A stretch of DNA of 64,000 nucleotides from NCBI GenBank assembly GCA_965227445.1, contig OZ245751.1, positions 6,076,001-6,140,000 on the forward strand, read 5' to 3'. Of the stretch, positions 25,876 through 36,000 are shown piece after piece. Position numbers and translations under genes: made by a program. The notes beneath the pieces are model-generated. The model searched no databases. It saw only the letters and a program-made list of their open reading frames with translations, and was not told the origin of the DNA. The DNA comes from DT-110 sp030148525. GTDB taxonomy: Bacteria > Bacteroidota > Bacteroidia > Chitinophagales > Saprospiraceae. Every line of letters begins with the position of its first letter. Positions within the stretch are counted from its first letter, which is position 1.

Positions 25876-27105
25876 ATGATCATCCTACGACTCACTCCAC
25901 GGGGTATTTATTACAATCCTACCGCATGTATCCCGTGGGGCAATACCAATTTCCCATCGGCATCCACCTTTGGCATAGTGGAGCAAACGGAGGCGCATTG
26001 GGCCTTTGAGCAGTTGTCTTTCGACAAAACAACAGGTCGCCTGGAGGTGCAACCGGTGGATTACGAACCCCGGGATCTGACTTCGTTCCGGGAACAACGG
26101 CCCAAATACCCAATCAGGTCTTTGGTCTTTCGGGATATCGACTGGTTTGAACTGAAAAAGATCCTGTACAAATATTCCCCGGCGCTCTTCGAAGGAATAA
26201 CCCGGCAACCGGAAGCACCTTCTGACGCTGCCCGTTTCGGTGGCATGGAGAAATACCCCGGCAAGGTGCCCGATAAAAGGGCCGGTAGCCACAAAGTCGA
26301 CTTCTCCATCAGCCTGAAAAAGGTCACCTTCAAATACGGCTACGTGGAATTCGAAAAGCCCCTGCCCAACCTGAAACTGCGGGAGGTGATGCGGATCGAG
26401 AATAGCTTCATTCTGCCCGAATTCGAGTTTATCAAGCCCTATTTCTTCAAAGTCTTCGGGAAAAAGACCATTCAGGTGCGTGGCCGCATCCTTTTTTCCG
26501 AAAGGGGAGAAACCACCCACCAGCTCAATTCCCCGGAGATCGCAATGATCGACGAGCAATTCCTGGCCGGTATTAAGAAGATCATGATCGAAGATGCGGT
26601 CAAAAAGCCGCAGATCATCACGGTTGATAAGGGGCTCTTTACCGAAGATGACTTCCTGGAAGGGCTGCACGACGAAAAACTGGGTGACACCCTGTCGCCC
26701 AGCGAGCAGGATATCCTCAACACCCTCCTCGATGCGAAAGGGGTACGCAACCGCAAGCAACTGGAATACCTGGCCGGAAAGATCCAGACTTCTTCCGAGA
26801 AGATCCGCTTTACGCTGAATCCCAATTTTGGCTTCTTGTTTTTCCATCAGGGCGAGCGGAATACCCACTACATTTGGGAACTGATCAATTCCCACGCCAC
26901 CTACGTCTGGACCTTCCCGGGCTCCAAGCCCATGCCCGGACATCTGAAGAAGGTGGAGGAGATCATCAACTTCATCCGCATTAACGGACGCACCGCTTAC
27001 GTTGACAACGTCGATGAGATCTTCCACAAGGTCATCCACCGGGGCGGGCAGTTGAAGGATGCTTTTCCGCGTTGGCGGCACGAATTGAATGCGCTGTTGA
27101 CCTGA
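25876..27105 (+). CDS. Conserved-looking protein of unknown function
   Basis: 409 residues, no signal or membrane segment. Two parts: a beta-rich N-terminal half (about 1-215, e.g. KVTFKYGYVEFEKPLPNLKL) and a mixed C-terminal half with FLFFHQGERNTHYIWELINS, ATYVWTFPG and a helical end (VEEIINFIRINGRTAYVDNV). Composition and frame use are those of a real gene. I recognise no family; tool-free reading gives no function. Confidence 0.6.
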   Translation: MIILRLTPRGIYYNPTACIPWGNTNFPSASTFGIVEQTEAHWAFEQLSFDKTTGRLEVQPVDYEPRDLTSFREQRPKYPIRSLVFRDIDWFELKKILYKYSPALFEGITRQPEAPSDAARFGGMEKYPGKVPDKRAGSHKVDFSISLKKVTFKYGYVEFEKPLPNLKLREVMRIENSFILPEFEFIKPYFFKVFGKKTIQVRGRILFSERGETTHQLNSPEIAMIDEQFLAGIKKIMIEDAVKKPQIITVDKGLFTEDDFLEGLHDEKLGDTLSPSEQDILNTLLDAKGVRNRKQLEYLAGKIQTSSEKIRFTLNPNFGFLFFHQGERNTHYIWELINSHATYVWTFPGSKPMPGHLKKVEEIINFIRINGRTAYVDNVDEIFHKVIHRGGQLKDAFPRWRHELNALLT

Positions 27106-27143
27106 AAACACTAATCACTAAATATCATCTATGTCCTTTGATT

Positions 27144-27193
27144 TATACTGCTTTCGAAAAGGTTTGGGCTTTACCAAACCACTTCGTCGTCGG
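27144..27193. repeat. Recombined half-copy of the three-hairpin element
   Basis: Left part equals the start of hairpin 1 at 12251 (AAAAGGTTTGGGCTTT), right part equals the end of hairpin 3 (AAACCACTTCG then TCGTCGG). Everything between is missing, as expected from recombination at the shared AAACC. Confidence 0.75.
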
Positions 27194-27822
27194 CCAAAAA
27201 GGTGAGTGTACCGCCCTGGGTGTTGCTTGAATAGCGAACCTGCACTTCGTACGTGACAGCCGCAGCTACATCCACGCTGTAGTCCACGTGGTCACCGCTG
27301 TGGATGGGGCCTATGCCCTGGCTGCCACCCTGATCGTTATGCGATTCTGTTTTGAGGCCACTGTCGACGATAAAGTCTTCGGCCTCGATACGGCCGGGAA
27401 TGGCGAGTGGATCGGGAGGCATCCCGCCCATAAACCGCTCGCGACTCGCCAGCCAGTCCATATCCCAGGTCACCCCGACGAGCCCAGGTCGACCCGGCCG
27501 GGGCAACCCGACTCATCGGCTGCGTTGTTGAAGGGACCATTACCGCATTGAAATCATTGAATGCGGGATCATTACTATCGAACACCCGGTAGCCGGGGTG
27601 GTTTTCCAGTTCATCACAAATGTCCACTACGCTGTACTGCACGCCGTTGATCAGTACCTTTTTGTTGTCCAGATCGTGATCAAAGGTCGATTCGCACCAA
27701 CAGAAGCCGTTGGCCTGGTAGCTGTCTTTCCAGTTGGGTTGGGGGTTCCAGTTTTGGCTGTAGGCAAGGCAGAGGGGTGCGCATAGTAGCAGGGAAGAAG
27801 TCAGAACAGGTTGCATCATCAA
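27171..27822 (-). pseudogene. Secreted carbohydrate-active protein with CBM6, frameshifted
   Basis: Signal peptide (MMMQPVLTSSLLLCAPLCLA) and an N-terminal domain with NGFCWCESTFDHDLDNKKVL, then a frame break near PAFNDFNA (next frame continues GNGPFNNAADESGCPGRVDL to a stop) and a CBM6-type module in yet another frame (PGRIEAEDFIVDSG, IHSGDHVDYSVDV, YEVQVRYSS). The catalytic middle is missing and the 3' end stops at the recombined hairpin repeat. Clearly dead. Confidence 0.8.
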
Positions 27823-27945
27823 AAAGCATTGTCGGATAGACTTGATACAAAAATATAAGTAAAAGCCAGATAGATTATTTCACGAACAAAGAACTATCTT
27901 TCTTACTGTGTAAGCGTTCTTGCTGAGCCTGAAACCTGTCACACC

Positions 27946-30768
27946 GTGAAAAAAGCATTATTTGTTATCTTACTGGGGCTGTTGACCATTGCAGAAACGA
28001 ATGGTCAGGATGACCTCCGATCTATTCTTTATTCTTCCGAACAATTTGAATCCATTGTCCAGCGCGGTGAACAGTACTTTCGAAACAAGTATCCAGGTAC
28101 GCCACTTCGGTCGCTGAGCCGGGGTCAATACCGGGATGGTGAGTACGTTAAATTTATGCGTTGGCAAAGCTATTGGGAGAATACCCTGAATCCCGACGGA
28201 ACCCTGGGGGATCCCACCGCGTACTGGCGGACTCAGAATACCCGGCAAAACCAACGAAAACAAGCAGTCAGCCCCTATCTTGGAGTCAATTGGACCAATA
28301 TTTCTTACCCGGATTATATCATTTCGCAAATTGGTCTGGGACGTACTACCTCCATCGGGTTTCACCCTACCAACGCAAATATTTTTTACGTAGGAGCGGC
28401 CATCGGCGGTGTATGGCGCACTACCGATGGCGGGCAGACATACACGCCCTTAGGGGATGCACTACCCTTTATGGCCGTCAGCAGCATAGTCGTTAAAAAA
28501 GATCGACCCGACCACCTCTTCATTGCCGTCAGTGATCATGTCTGGTATGGCCCTCCGGGTATTGGCGTGTACAAATCTATTAATAGTGGTCAGACCTGGC
28601 AACCCACTGCATTGAGCTTTGACCTGGCAGATAATGTTCAATTGTATTGGATCGAACCAGACCCCACCAATCCCGATAAGATGTTCGTGGCTACTTCCGC
28701 CGGGTTATATGTTACCCTGAATGAGTTTCAAACCGTCACGCAGGTGAATGACCTTAATACGTTTAATGTCCGGATACATCCGGGAAATTCGAATATCGTC
28801 TACCAGGGGGGTAGTAATGGGGAGTTCCTGCGAAGCACCGACGGTGGAAGCACCTTTACTCAAATCCAGGACTTTGGTAACGGTCGGGTTTATATGGCAA
28901 CTTCTTCGGCCTCAGTTAATCGGGTATACGTGCGAAATGAAACGACCATGTACAAGTCAACAGATAGCGGGGCGTCTTTTCCGGGTTCCGTACGGCTACC
29001 TGACAATACGGGCTTATTTCTTTTTGACCCTGCTGATGAAGACCGACTGCTGTTTGGATACATTGGTGTCAATACGGTGACCCAGCGTAGTGATGATGAC
29101 GGGGCAAATCTATACTCCACCAGTCATTGGCTAGGCCAAAACAATTTACCACTAATCCACGTGGACCAGCGTAATATGTTTGCCAATCCACTGGAGCCGG
29201 ACTATGTGTACTACTGTAATGATGGAGGAGTCTACCGGTATAAGATCAGTACGAATTCGTTCGAAAACCTGTCGGATGGATTAATGATTACGCAGTTTTA
29301 TGACATCGCAGTATCGCAAACGGACGAAAATGTCCTTGGCGGAGGCTCGCAGGATAATGGAAATGTTTATCGCCAGAGCGATGGGACGTGGGGTGATTAT
29401 GCTCCTACGGGAGATGGAATGAACCAGGAAATTGATCCAACTGATGCGAATACCCGGTATTGGTCGTATCAGAACGGGGCCATCAACCGCTGGGTTAATG
29501 GAAGTAACACCTCCATCGCACCTCCCGGACAAAATGGCAAGGGTGCCTGGGAAACACCCTTTCGACTCGACCCAAATAACCCCAGCCGACTCCTAATCGG
29601 CTACGATCGGGTGTATGCATCAACGGATAAGGGTACAAATTGGGACGATATTAGCGGGGCTATTTTCGGCGGTGATCTGGAGGAAATTGCCATCGCTAAA
29701 TCGGACTCCGAACGTATATATGCCAGTAGGGGTAATTCATTATTTGTAAAAAGTACTGCCGATAATACCTGGACCACTCGTACTATGCCCGGTAGTATTT
29801 CGGATTTGGAAGTAGACCCGTATGATTTCAATGTGGTGTACATCACGGTTCCTGGTTTCACGGCCGGGAATAAGGTATTTAAGTCGACGGATGCCGGTGC
29901 AAACTGGACTAATATTAGCGGATCATTACCTAATGTATCGACCGGTGCGATCGAGATCTATGAGGAATTGCCGGGGGGGCTTTTTGTTGGCACCGATGCG
30001 GGTGTTTTTTACCGTGACAATACCCTGGCCGACTGGCAGGAGTACGGGCAGCTCCCACATACCAGGGTGGAAGATATTGAAATTCAATACGCGGCTAAGA
30101 TCATCCGGATAGGAACCCACGGTCGGGGGGTGCTGGAAGCACCCATCATTCTGAATGCTTGTGGTCCGGGCAACCCTGATGCCGATAATGATGGCGTTTG
30201 CGACAATCAGGATGTATGTATAGGATTTAATGATCAGCCACTCTATTTAAACGAAGATCCGGTGGCCAGTACGGATTACCAAACCATATCTACGATCAAT
30301 GCTCAGGTAGTTATTAATTCCGGGTTGGATATACACTACAGAGCCAGTGAGTCCATCACTCTGGAGCCGGGATTTCACGCTAAGGCAGGGGCTATTTTTA
30401 CGGCTGAGATCGCCGCTTGCCCGGAAAACGCAAGGGCAGATGAGTCTTTCGTCGATCAGAGAGGCCCCCTGATCAGGGAGCACAGCGACACAGAGCAGGC
30501 AGTCAAGACACCGCAGGTCCAGGTGTTTCCTAATCCATTTTCGAGCAGGACGACCGTTGCGTACGACCTGCCGGAGGGGACTCCTCTCTCAATTGTCGTA
30601 ACGGACCTGCAGGGTAAACGACTTGCTACGCTGGAGAATACCAGCTGGAAGGAAAAGGGAAGCTATCAAGTCGAGTGGTTGAACGGTTTACAACACTCCG
30701 GGATCTTATTGCTGTTTGTACGTACGGATAAGGAGGTTGTAGTGAAACAACTGGTGATTACCCGTTAG
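27946..30768 (+). CDS. T9SS-secreted sortilin/BNR-repeat propeller protein
   Basis: 940 residues, start GTG. Signal peptide (to about 21), then a long beta-propeller region with sortilin/BNR-like repeats (W-R-T-T-D-G-G, K-S-I-N-S-G-Q-T-W, S-T-D-G-G-S-T-F, K-S-T-D-A-G-A-N-W; about 130-720), a calcium-type DADNDGVCDNQD motif (about 745), a 3-coathanger-stack segment (SITLEPGFHAKAGAIF) and a type IX sorting domain (VQVFPNPFSSRTTVAYDLPE, ending LVITR). Exported through the outer membrane by T9SS and probably attached to the surface or released. May bind or cut glycans or proteins; activity unknown. Confidence 0.9.
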   Translation: MKKALFVILLGLLTIAETNGQDDLRSILYSSEQFESIVQRGEQYFRNKYPGTPLRSLSRGQYRDGEYVKFMRWQSYWENTLNPDGTLGDPTAYWRTQNTRQNQRKQAVSPYLGVNWTNISYPDYIISQIGLGRTTSIGFHPTNANIFYVGAAIGGVWRTTDGGQTYTPLGDALPFMAVSSIVVKKDRPDHLFIAVSDHVWYGPPGIGVYKSINSGQTWQPTALSFDLADNVQLYWIEPDPTNPDKMFVATSAGLYVTLNEFQTVTQVNDLNTFNVRIHPGNSNIVYQGGSNGEFLRSTDGGSTFTQIQDFGNGRVYMATSSASVNRVYVRNETTMYKSTDSGASFPGSVRLPDNTGLFLFDPADEDRLLFGYIGVNTVTQRSDDDGANLYSTSHWLGQNNLPLIHVDQRNMFANPLEPDYVYYCNDGGVYRYKISTNSFENLSDGLMITQFYDIAVSQTDENVLGGGSQDNGNVYRQSDGTWGDYAPTGDGMNQEIDPTDANTRYWSYQNGAINRWVNGSNTSIAPPGQNGKGAWETPFRLDPNNPSRLLIGYDRVYASTDKGTNWDDISGAIFGGDLEEIAIAKSDSERIYASRGNSLFVKSTADNTWTTRTMPGSISDLEVDPYDFNVVYITVPGFTAGNKVFKSTDAGANWTNISGSLPNVSTGAIEIYEELPGGLFVGTDAGVFYRDNTLADWQEYGQLPHTRVEDIEIQYAAKIIRIGTHGRGVLEAPIILNACGPGNPDADNDGVCDNQDVCIGFNDQPLYLNEDPVASTDYQTISTINAQVVINSGLDIHYRASESITLEPGFHAKAGAIFTAEIAACPENARADESFVDQRGPLIREHSDTEQAVKTPQVQVFPNPFSSRTTVAYDLPEGTPLSIVVTDLQGKRLATLENTSWKEKGSYQVEWLNGLQHSGILLLFVRTDKEVVVKQLVITR

Positions 30769-30860
30769 ACCAACAACTGTTTTCCAATTGCGTTGGGATG
30801 CCCTTTTTGCGGGAAAGAACTATCTTATGGTCATCCGCAAATCACCGTTAACGCCTGCCT

Positions 30861-32381
30861 ATGCCTGCTATATTCCGCTTCTTTTTGGTCCTGCTGGTCC
30901 TGACCGGTTGTAACAATATCGGACAGGAAACGCCCATCGATCTTACCGAATTAACCATCGGTGAAATCCATGTTGAATACACATCTGGCACCTTTTCGCT
31001 TGTGCAACTCACCCAGGCCTACCTCGACCGCATCGCTGCCTTGGATGAAGAGGTGAATGCCATTACCTATATCAATCCGGAGGCCCTTTCCCGGGCCGAA
31101 GAACTGGATCGGGAATTTCAGCGCACGGGTGTATTGCGGCCATTACACGGCATACCCATCATTGTGAAAGACAATATAAATACGGTGGGATTGCCAACCA
31201 CCGCGGGTTCAAAAGCACTGCAGGATTTTGTGCCGGATCAGGACGCACCCATCATTCAAAAACTAAAGGAAGCGGGCGCTATCATCCTCGCCAAATCGAA
31301 TATGGCGGAATGGGCTTTTTCGCCCATGCATAGTGAAAGCTCTACCCATGGTACCACCCGCAACCCCTACAACCTGAATCATGTTCCCGCGGGTTCCAGT
31401 GGTGGGACCGCCGCGGCCGTCGCCGCTAATTTCGGTACGGTTGGTTTAGGAACCGATACGGGAAACTCCATTCGCGGTCCCTCTTCCCATTGCGCCCTGG
31501 TTGGTTTTCGGACGACCCTCGGGCTGATCAGCCGCACAGGTATCGTGCCCCTCTACTTGCGTAACGATGTGGTGGGCCCCATGTGCCGCACGGTGGAAGA
31601 TGCTACCATCGTCATGGAAGTGATGGTGGGCCTTGATCCGGCTGACTCCATTACCTATTACTCGGAAGGGAAGAAGCATACGGATTACGAGCAATTTTTA
31701 AAGGGAAACGACGCACAGGGTAAACGAATAGGCGTGCTCCGTGCGCTAAGTGATCGGGATGTCGATCCGGAGATAAAGAACTTATTTGAGCAGGCCCTGA
31801 TTGATCTGAGTGTAATTGGAGCCGAGATTATCGATACCGTACATATACCTGGTTTTGACAGCCTTCGTCAGGGCCAGTGGTGCAGTACCTTCAGAAAGGA
31901 TGTCGAAGCTTTTCTGGCTACTTACGTAAAAAGCGATACACTACAGACCCTGGAGGATATTATCCGGGTCGGTACTGATTCCGACTTTGCCCGTGGGCGT
32001 TTGCGGGCCAATGCAAACAGTCAGGAAAGATCAGACACACCCTGCGGGGATGCATACACCGACCAGAAACGAATCGCTTTTCGCGAAGCCATCGAACGGG
32101 TCATGGATTCCCTGAGCCTCGACGCAATAGTGTACCCGAGCTGGAACCATAAACCCGCTTCCATAAATCAGTTTCAGGAAGAATATCGCGGAGATAATAG
32201 TCAGGTCATTGCACCCCATACAGGGCAACCGGCCTTTACCGTACCAATGGGGTATACCGAGGGCAACTTGCCGGCCGGCATCCAGTTCCTGGGAAGAATG
32301 TACGCTGAGCCGACCCTCATCGAGGTGGCCTACGCCTACGAGCAGCATACCCAACACCGTAAGTCGCCTGGTGTTGAATAA
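30861..32381 (+). CDS. Amidase-signature family lipoprotein
   Basis: 506 residues. Signal with lipobox LVLTGCNN. Amidase-signature catalytic triad: Lys in IPIIVKDNINT, cis-Ser in PAGSSGGTAAAVAANF, nucleophile Ser in GTDTGNSIRGPSS (Asn replaces the second Gly usual in GTDTGGS). C-terminal FTVPMGYTEGNLPAGIQFLG is the usual closing segment. Cytoplasmic relatives hydrolyse amides or act in tRNA-Gln formation; an exported one is more likely degradative, on peptide amides or similar. Confidence 0.9.
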   Translation: MPAIFRFFLVLLVLTGCNNIGQETPIDLTELTIGEIHVEYTSGTFSLVQLTQAYLDRIAALDEEVNAITYINPEALSRAEELDREFQRTGVLRPLHGIPIIVKDNINTVGLPTTAGSKALQDFVPDQDAPIIQKLKEAGAIILAKSNMAEWAFSPMHSESSTHGTTRNPYNLNHVPAGSSGGTAAAVAANFGTVGLGTDTGNSIRGPSSHCALVGFRTTLGLISRTGIVPLYLRNDVVGPMCRTVEDATIVMEVMVGLDPADSITYYSEGKKHTDYEQFLKGNDAQGKRIGVLRALSDRDVDPEIKNLFEQALIDLSVIGAEIIDTVHIPGFDSLRQGQWCSTFRKDVEAFLATYVKSDTLQTLEDIIRVGTDSDFARGRLRANANSQERSDTPCGDAYTDQKRIAFREAIERVMDSLSLDAIVYPSWNHKPASINQFQEEYRGDNSQVIAPHTGQPAFTVPMGYTEGNLPAGIQFLGRMYAEPTLIEVAYAYEQHTQHRKSPGVE

Positions 32382-32459
32382 GTTTGGTAAGGCATCTATT
32401 TATTCCTTTGAGATAGCCAGCTGGCATTTATTGCGCGATAAGCGGGATTAACCTTATGT

Positions 32460-32568
32460 AGTATTTGGTATAGGGTATTTGGTATAAGGTAGTAGGACTT
32501 GCTTAAATCCATATACCCGATACCAAATACTCTGTACCGGGAGAAAATAGACTATGTCCAACCTCCCG
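32460..32568. repeat. Composite GGTANNN inverted array plus CGGGAG hairpin
   Basis: GGTANNN heptamers (32460-32496) pair imperfectly with their reverse complement (32510-32539), then CCGGGAG (32537-32543) pairs with CTCCCG (32563-32568). An inverted relative of this composite lies at 38004-38129, so the two flank the oxidoreductase locus. Confidence 0.75.
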
Positions 32569-32659
32569 TTAAGTGACAATTCTCTCCCTGCCCTCTGAGA
32601 AATGTCATTCCTGCCTTCTGTTGGCTCTCCTAATTTGAGGGGGAGTAAAACAGAATGCT

Positions 32660-33031
32660 ATGCTTACCACCAATCCAACCAACCTGTACCGCGAAGCCAA
32701 AAAACGGATGCTCGACATCGATCGCGAGGTAAATCGCCCCGAAGAGGATGCTGTGGCACCCTTCATCGGTAATTCTTCCCGCCAGTGTATCAAAGACTTC
32801 CTGACCGGATTTCTCACCGAACAGGGCATCCACATCGAGGGTACTCCCGGAATAGATTACCTGCTGAATCGTTGCCAGACGATCGACCCCCGTTTTATGA
32901 CGGTGGATCCCGACGCCGCACCCTGCCTCTCCGCTGCCGACGACAGTAACCTGGATCAGGCACGGAAATGCTACGAAGTAGCTCAGCAAATTCAGGACCT
33001 GGTGCGCTCTGCTTCCGCGAACAGATTATAA
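32660..33031 (+). CDS. Small helical protein upstream of the oxidoreductase
   Basis: 123 residues, no signal. Helical and cysteine-poor (three Cys) with FIGNSSRQCIKDFLTGFLTE, GIDYLLNRCQTID and a last helix LDQARKCYEVAQQIQDLV that resembles HEPN-type helices. Lies 64 bp before the PFOR start with only a mini-hairpin between, so probably co-transcribed. May be an accessory factor; function unknown. Confidence 0.5.
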   Translation: MLTTNPTNLYREAKKRMLDIDREVNRPEEDAVAPFIGNSSRQCIKDFLTGFLTEQGIHIEGTPGIDYLLNRCQTIDPRFMTVDPDAAPCLSAADDSNLDQARKCYEVAQQIQDLVRSASANRL

Positions 33032-33042
33032 ACAACTGTTCG

Positions 33043-33058
33043 TTTTTTGGCGAAAGCC
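33043..33058 (+). repeat. T-run GAAA mini-hairpin, GGC/GCC form
   Basis: T6 followed by GGC-GAAA-GCC (33049-33058), in sense orientation 37 bp before the PFOR start. Confidence 0.7.
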
Positions 33059-33095
33059 AGAAGCGCTCCCGCCCAAACGTTCAAAAGTTTGACCT

Positions 33096-36000
33096 ATGCC
33101 TACTAAAAAAGATATCATTAAATATCCGGGCGTTCGCGTCGCCATGGATGGAAATACGGCTGCCATCATGTGCGAGCGTAATTCCTCGGATGCTGCGGGA
33201 GCCTACCCGATCACTCCCTCTACCCAAATGGGGGAATACTGGGCCGACAATGCCGCCAAGGGTTATCTGAATATCTCCGACCGGCCTCTCATCTTCATCG
33301 AGCCGGAAGGGGAGCACGCTGCTGCCGCCGTTACGGCCGGCCTGTCTATGACTGGCTTGCGGGCTGCTAACTTTTCCTCCGGTCAGGGGATCGCCTATAT
33401 GCACGAATCTCTCTACGCAGCAGTGGGCAAGCGCCTGACCTACGTGCTCAACATCGGAGCCCGGGCGATGACCAAATCGACCCTCAACGTGCACGCGGGA
33501 CACGACGATTACCACGCTATCGACGATACCGGCTTTTTTCAGCTGTTCGCCAAAAATGCCCAGCACGTCGCCGACCTCAATATCCTGGCGCACCGCATTG
33601 CGGAACTGGCGCTCAATCCCGGCGTGGTTGCTCAGGATGGCTTCCTGACTACCCACCTGATCGAATCCCTTCTGCTGCCCGAGCGGGAGCTGATCCGGGA
33701 ATTCCTGGGGCGCCCCGATGACATCATCGATACGCCGACCCCGGCCCAGCGCATCATCTACGGCGATACCCGCCGCCGTATACCCGAGCTGTGGGATGTC
33801 GACAACCCCCTCATGGCGGGCATCGTGCAAAACCAAGACGCCTACATGCAGAGTGTGGCCGCTCAGCGCCCCTTCTTCTTCGATCATATTAAAGAGCTTA
33901 CCGATCAGGCCTTCGCGGAGTACGCTCAACTTACCGGACGCCGCTACGATCGCGTAATGACCTATCGGATGGAGGATGCGGATTATGTCATTCTCGGTCA
34001 GGGCAGTGTCGTGCCCAGTGCCGAAGTGGTAGCCGATTACCTGCGCAAAACCCGTGGCATTAAAGTCGGTGTTGTGGACCTGGTCATGTTCCGCCCCTTC
34101 CCCGCCGATCGCATCGGAGAGCTGCTGAAAGGCAAAAAAGGCGTGGTGGTGCTCGAACGCCTCGACCAACCCCTCGCCGTGGATAGCCCCATCATGCGGG
34201 AAGTACGTTCTGCCCTCCATAAATGCCTGGAGAACGGATCGGCGAAAAAGAACAAACCATACCCCGAGCTGGCTAGTTATTCCATCAAAGATTTTCCTGC
34301 CTTGTACAGCGGAAGCTTCGGTATGGGTAGCCGGGACCTGCAGCCGGAAGGCATCGTCGGGGCAGTGGAGAATATGTTGCCCGATGGCGACCAGAAAAAA
34401 CAGTTCTACCTGTCGATCGATTTCATTCGCGACAAACCTTTCACTCCGAAACAACGGATATACCAGGAATCGGTCGCCGAAGCGTACCCCGGGGTCAAAG
34501 ACCTGGCCGTACGGGGATCGGAAAACCCCAACCTCATGCCGAAGGAAGCCATCACGGTGCGCTTCCACTCCATCGGTGGCTGGGGAGCCATCACCACGGG
34601 TAAGAACCTGGCGATGACCCTCTTCGATCTGCTGGGGTACGATATCAAGGCTAATCCCAAGTACGGATCGGAGAAAAAAGGGCAACCAACGACGTACTAC
34701 CTCTCGGCTGCACCCGAGCCCATCCGCATCAACTGCGAATACTATTTTGTCGATGTGGTGCTCTCCCCGGATCCGAACGTCTTCAAACACACCAACGCAC
34801 TGGCCGGACTGAAAAAAGGCGGCGTATTGATCATTCAAAGTGAGAAAAAACGACCCGAACAGGTGTGGGCGGATATTCCCAAAGCCTACCGTAAGATTAT
34901 TGTCGATAACGAGATCCGGGTGTTCTACATCGACGGATTTCGCATCGCCCGTGAGGAAGCTACCGACCCCGAACTGCAATTGCGCATGCAGGGGATCGCT
35001 TTCCAGGGCGCCTTCTTTGCTTCTTCACCGCTTGCGCAAAAAGCCGGACTGACCGATGCTACTTTGCTCAAAGCCATTGAGGCGCAGGTACAGAAAAAAT
35101 TCGGCAGCAAAGGCCAGCGCGTGGTCGACGATAATATGCGCGTCGTGAAACGCGGATTCGACGAGGTCTACGAGGTCACTGATAAACCTCTGGAGGTGAA
35201 CCAACAAGCCGAAGCCAATGGCGCAGTCGCCAACGGACTGCCGGCCATGCTGAAGAGCCTGCCCCAGAGCAAATCCAAGCTCAGCGATATTCATCGGTTC
35301 TGGGAGCAGACCGGCGAATTTTACGCCCGCGGGAACGGTAGCGACAACCTGACCGATCCGTTCATCGGGCTGAGCGTGATGCCTGCTGTTTCCTCGGTAT
35401 TCCGGGATATGACGGGTATTCGCTTCGAGCACCCCGAATGGGTGCCCAATAATTGTACAGCCTGTGGTAACTGCTATACCGTTTGTCCGGATACGGCTAT
35501 TCCCGGCTTGGTCAGCGACCTGACCGATGTGCTCGACACGGTAGTCAAACGCGTCCAGAAGCGCTACGGTAACCTTCAGCATCTGCCACGCGCGGTACGC
35601 CAGATGGAGGGCCAGATCCGGCAATTGCTTAACGGCAACCGGAACGGAGCTACCGTCAATAATCTCATTCAGGATGCCATCGATGAGGCCGTAGCCGGCA
35701 GTAACGGCGACGGCAGTGCCGCCCGCGAGCTGGAATGGTTCCGGGACGAATTGGGCGATTTCGATTTTGCCCTGACCCGACCTTATTACGACCTGTTGGA
35801 GAAAGACCAACCCAACAGTGGCGGCCTCTTTAGTATCACCCTCAACCCGACCACTTGTAAGGGTTGTATGGCCTGTGTGGAGGTTTGTAACGACGATGCG
35901 CTGCGCATCGTGCCCCAAACCGACGAGACCGTCGCCAACCTGAATAAGAATTGGGAACTGTGGGTCGATCTGCCCAATACGCCCGATAAATACAACCGCA

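Noticed and set aside
25885..27111. 408-codon minus-strand frame opposite the 409-residue unknown gene
   Set aside because: The plus-strand reading has ordinary amino-acid composition and a fitting upstream spacer; the minus frame looks like a shadow. The choice is less certain because neither protein is recognised.
33081..34979. 632-codon minus-strand frame opposite the oxidoreductase
   Set aside because: Exact antisense shadow of strongly conserved PFOR coding sequence; translation has no recognisable domain.
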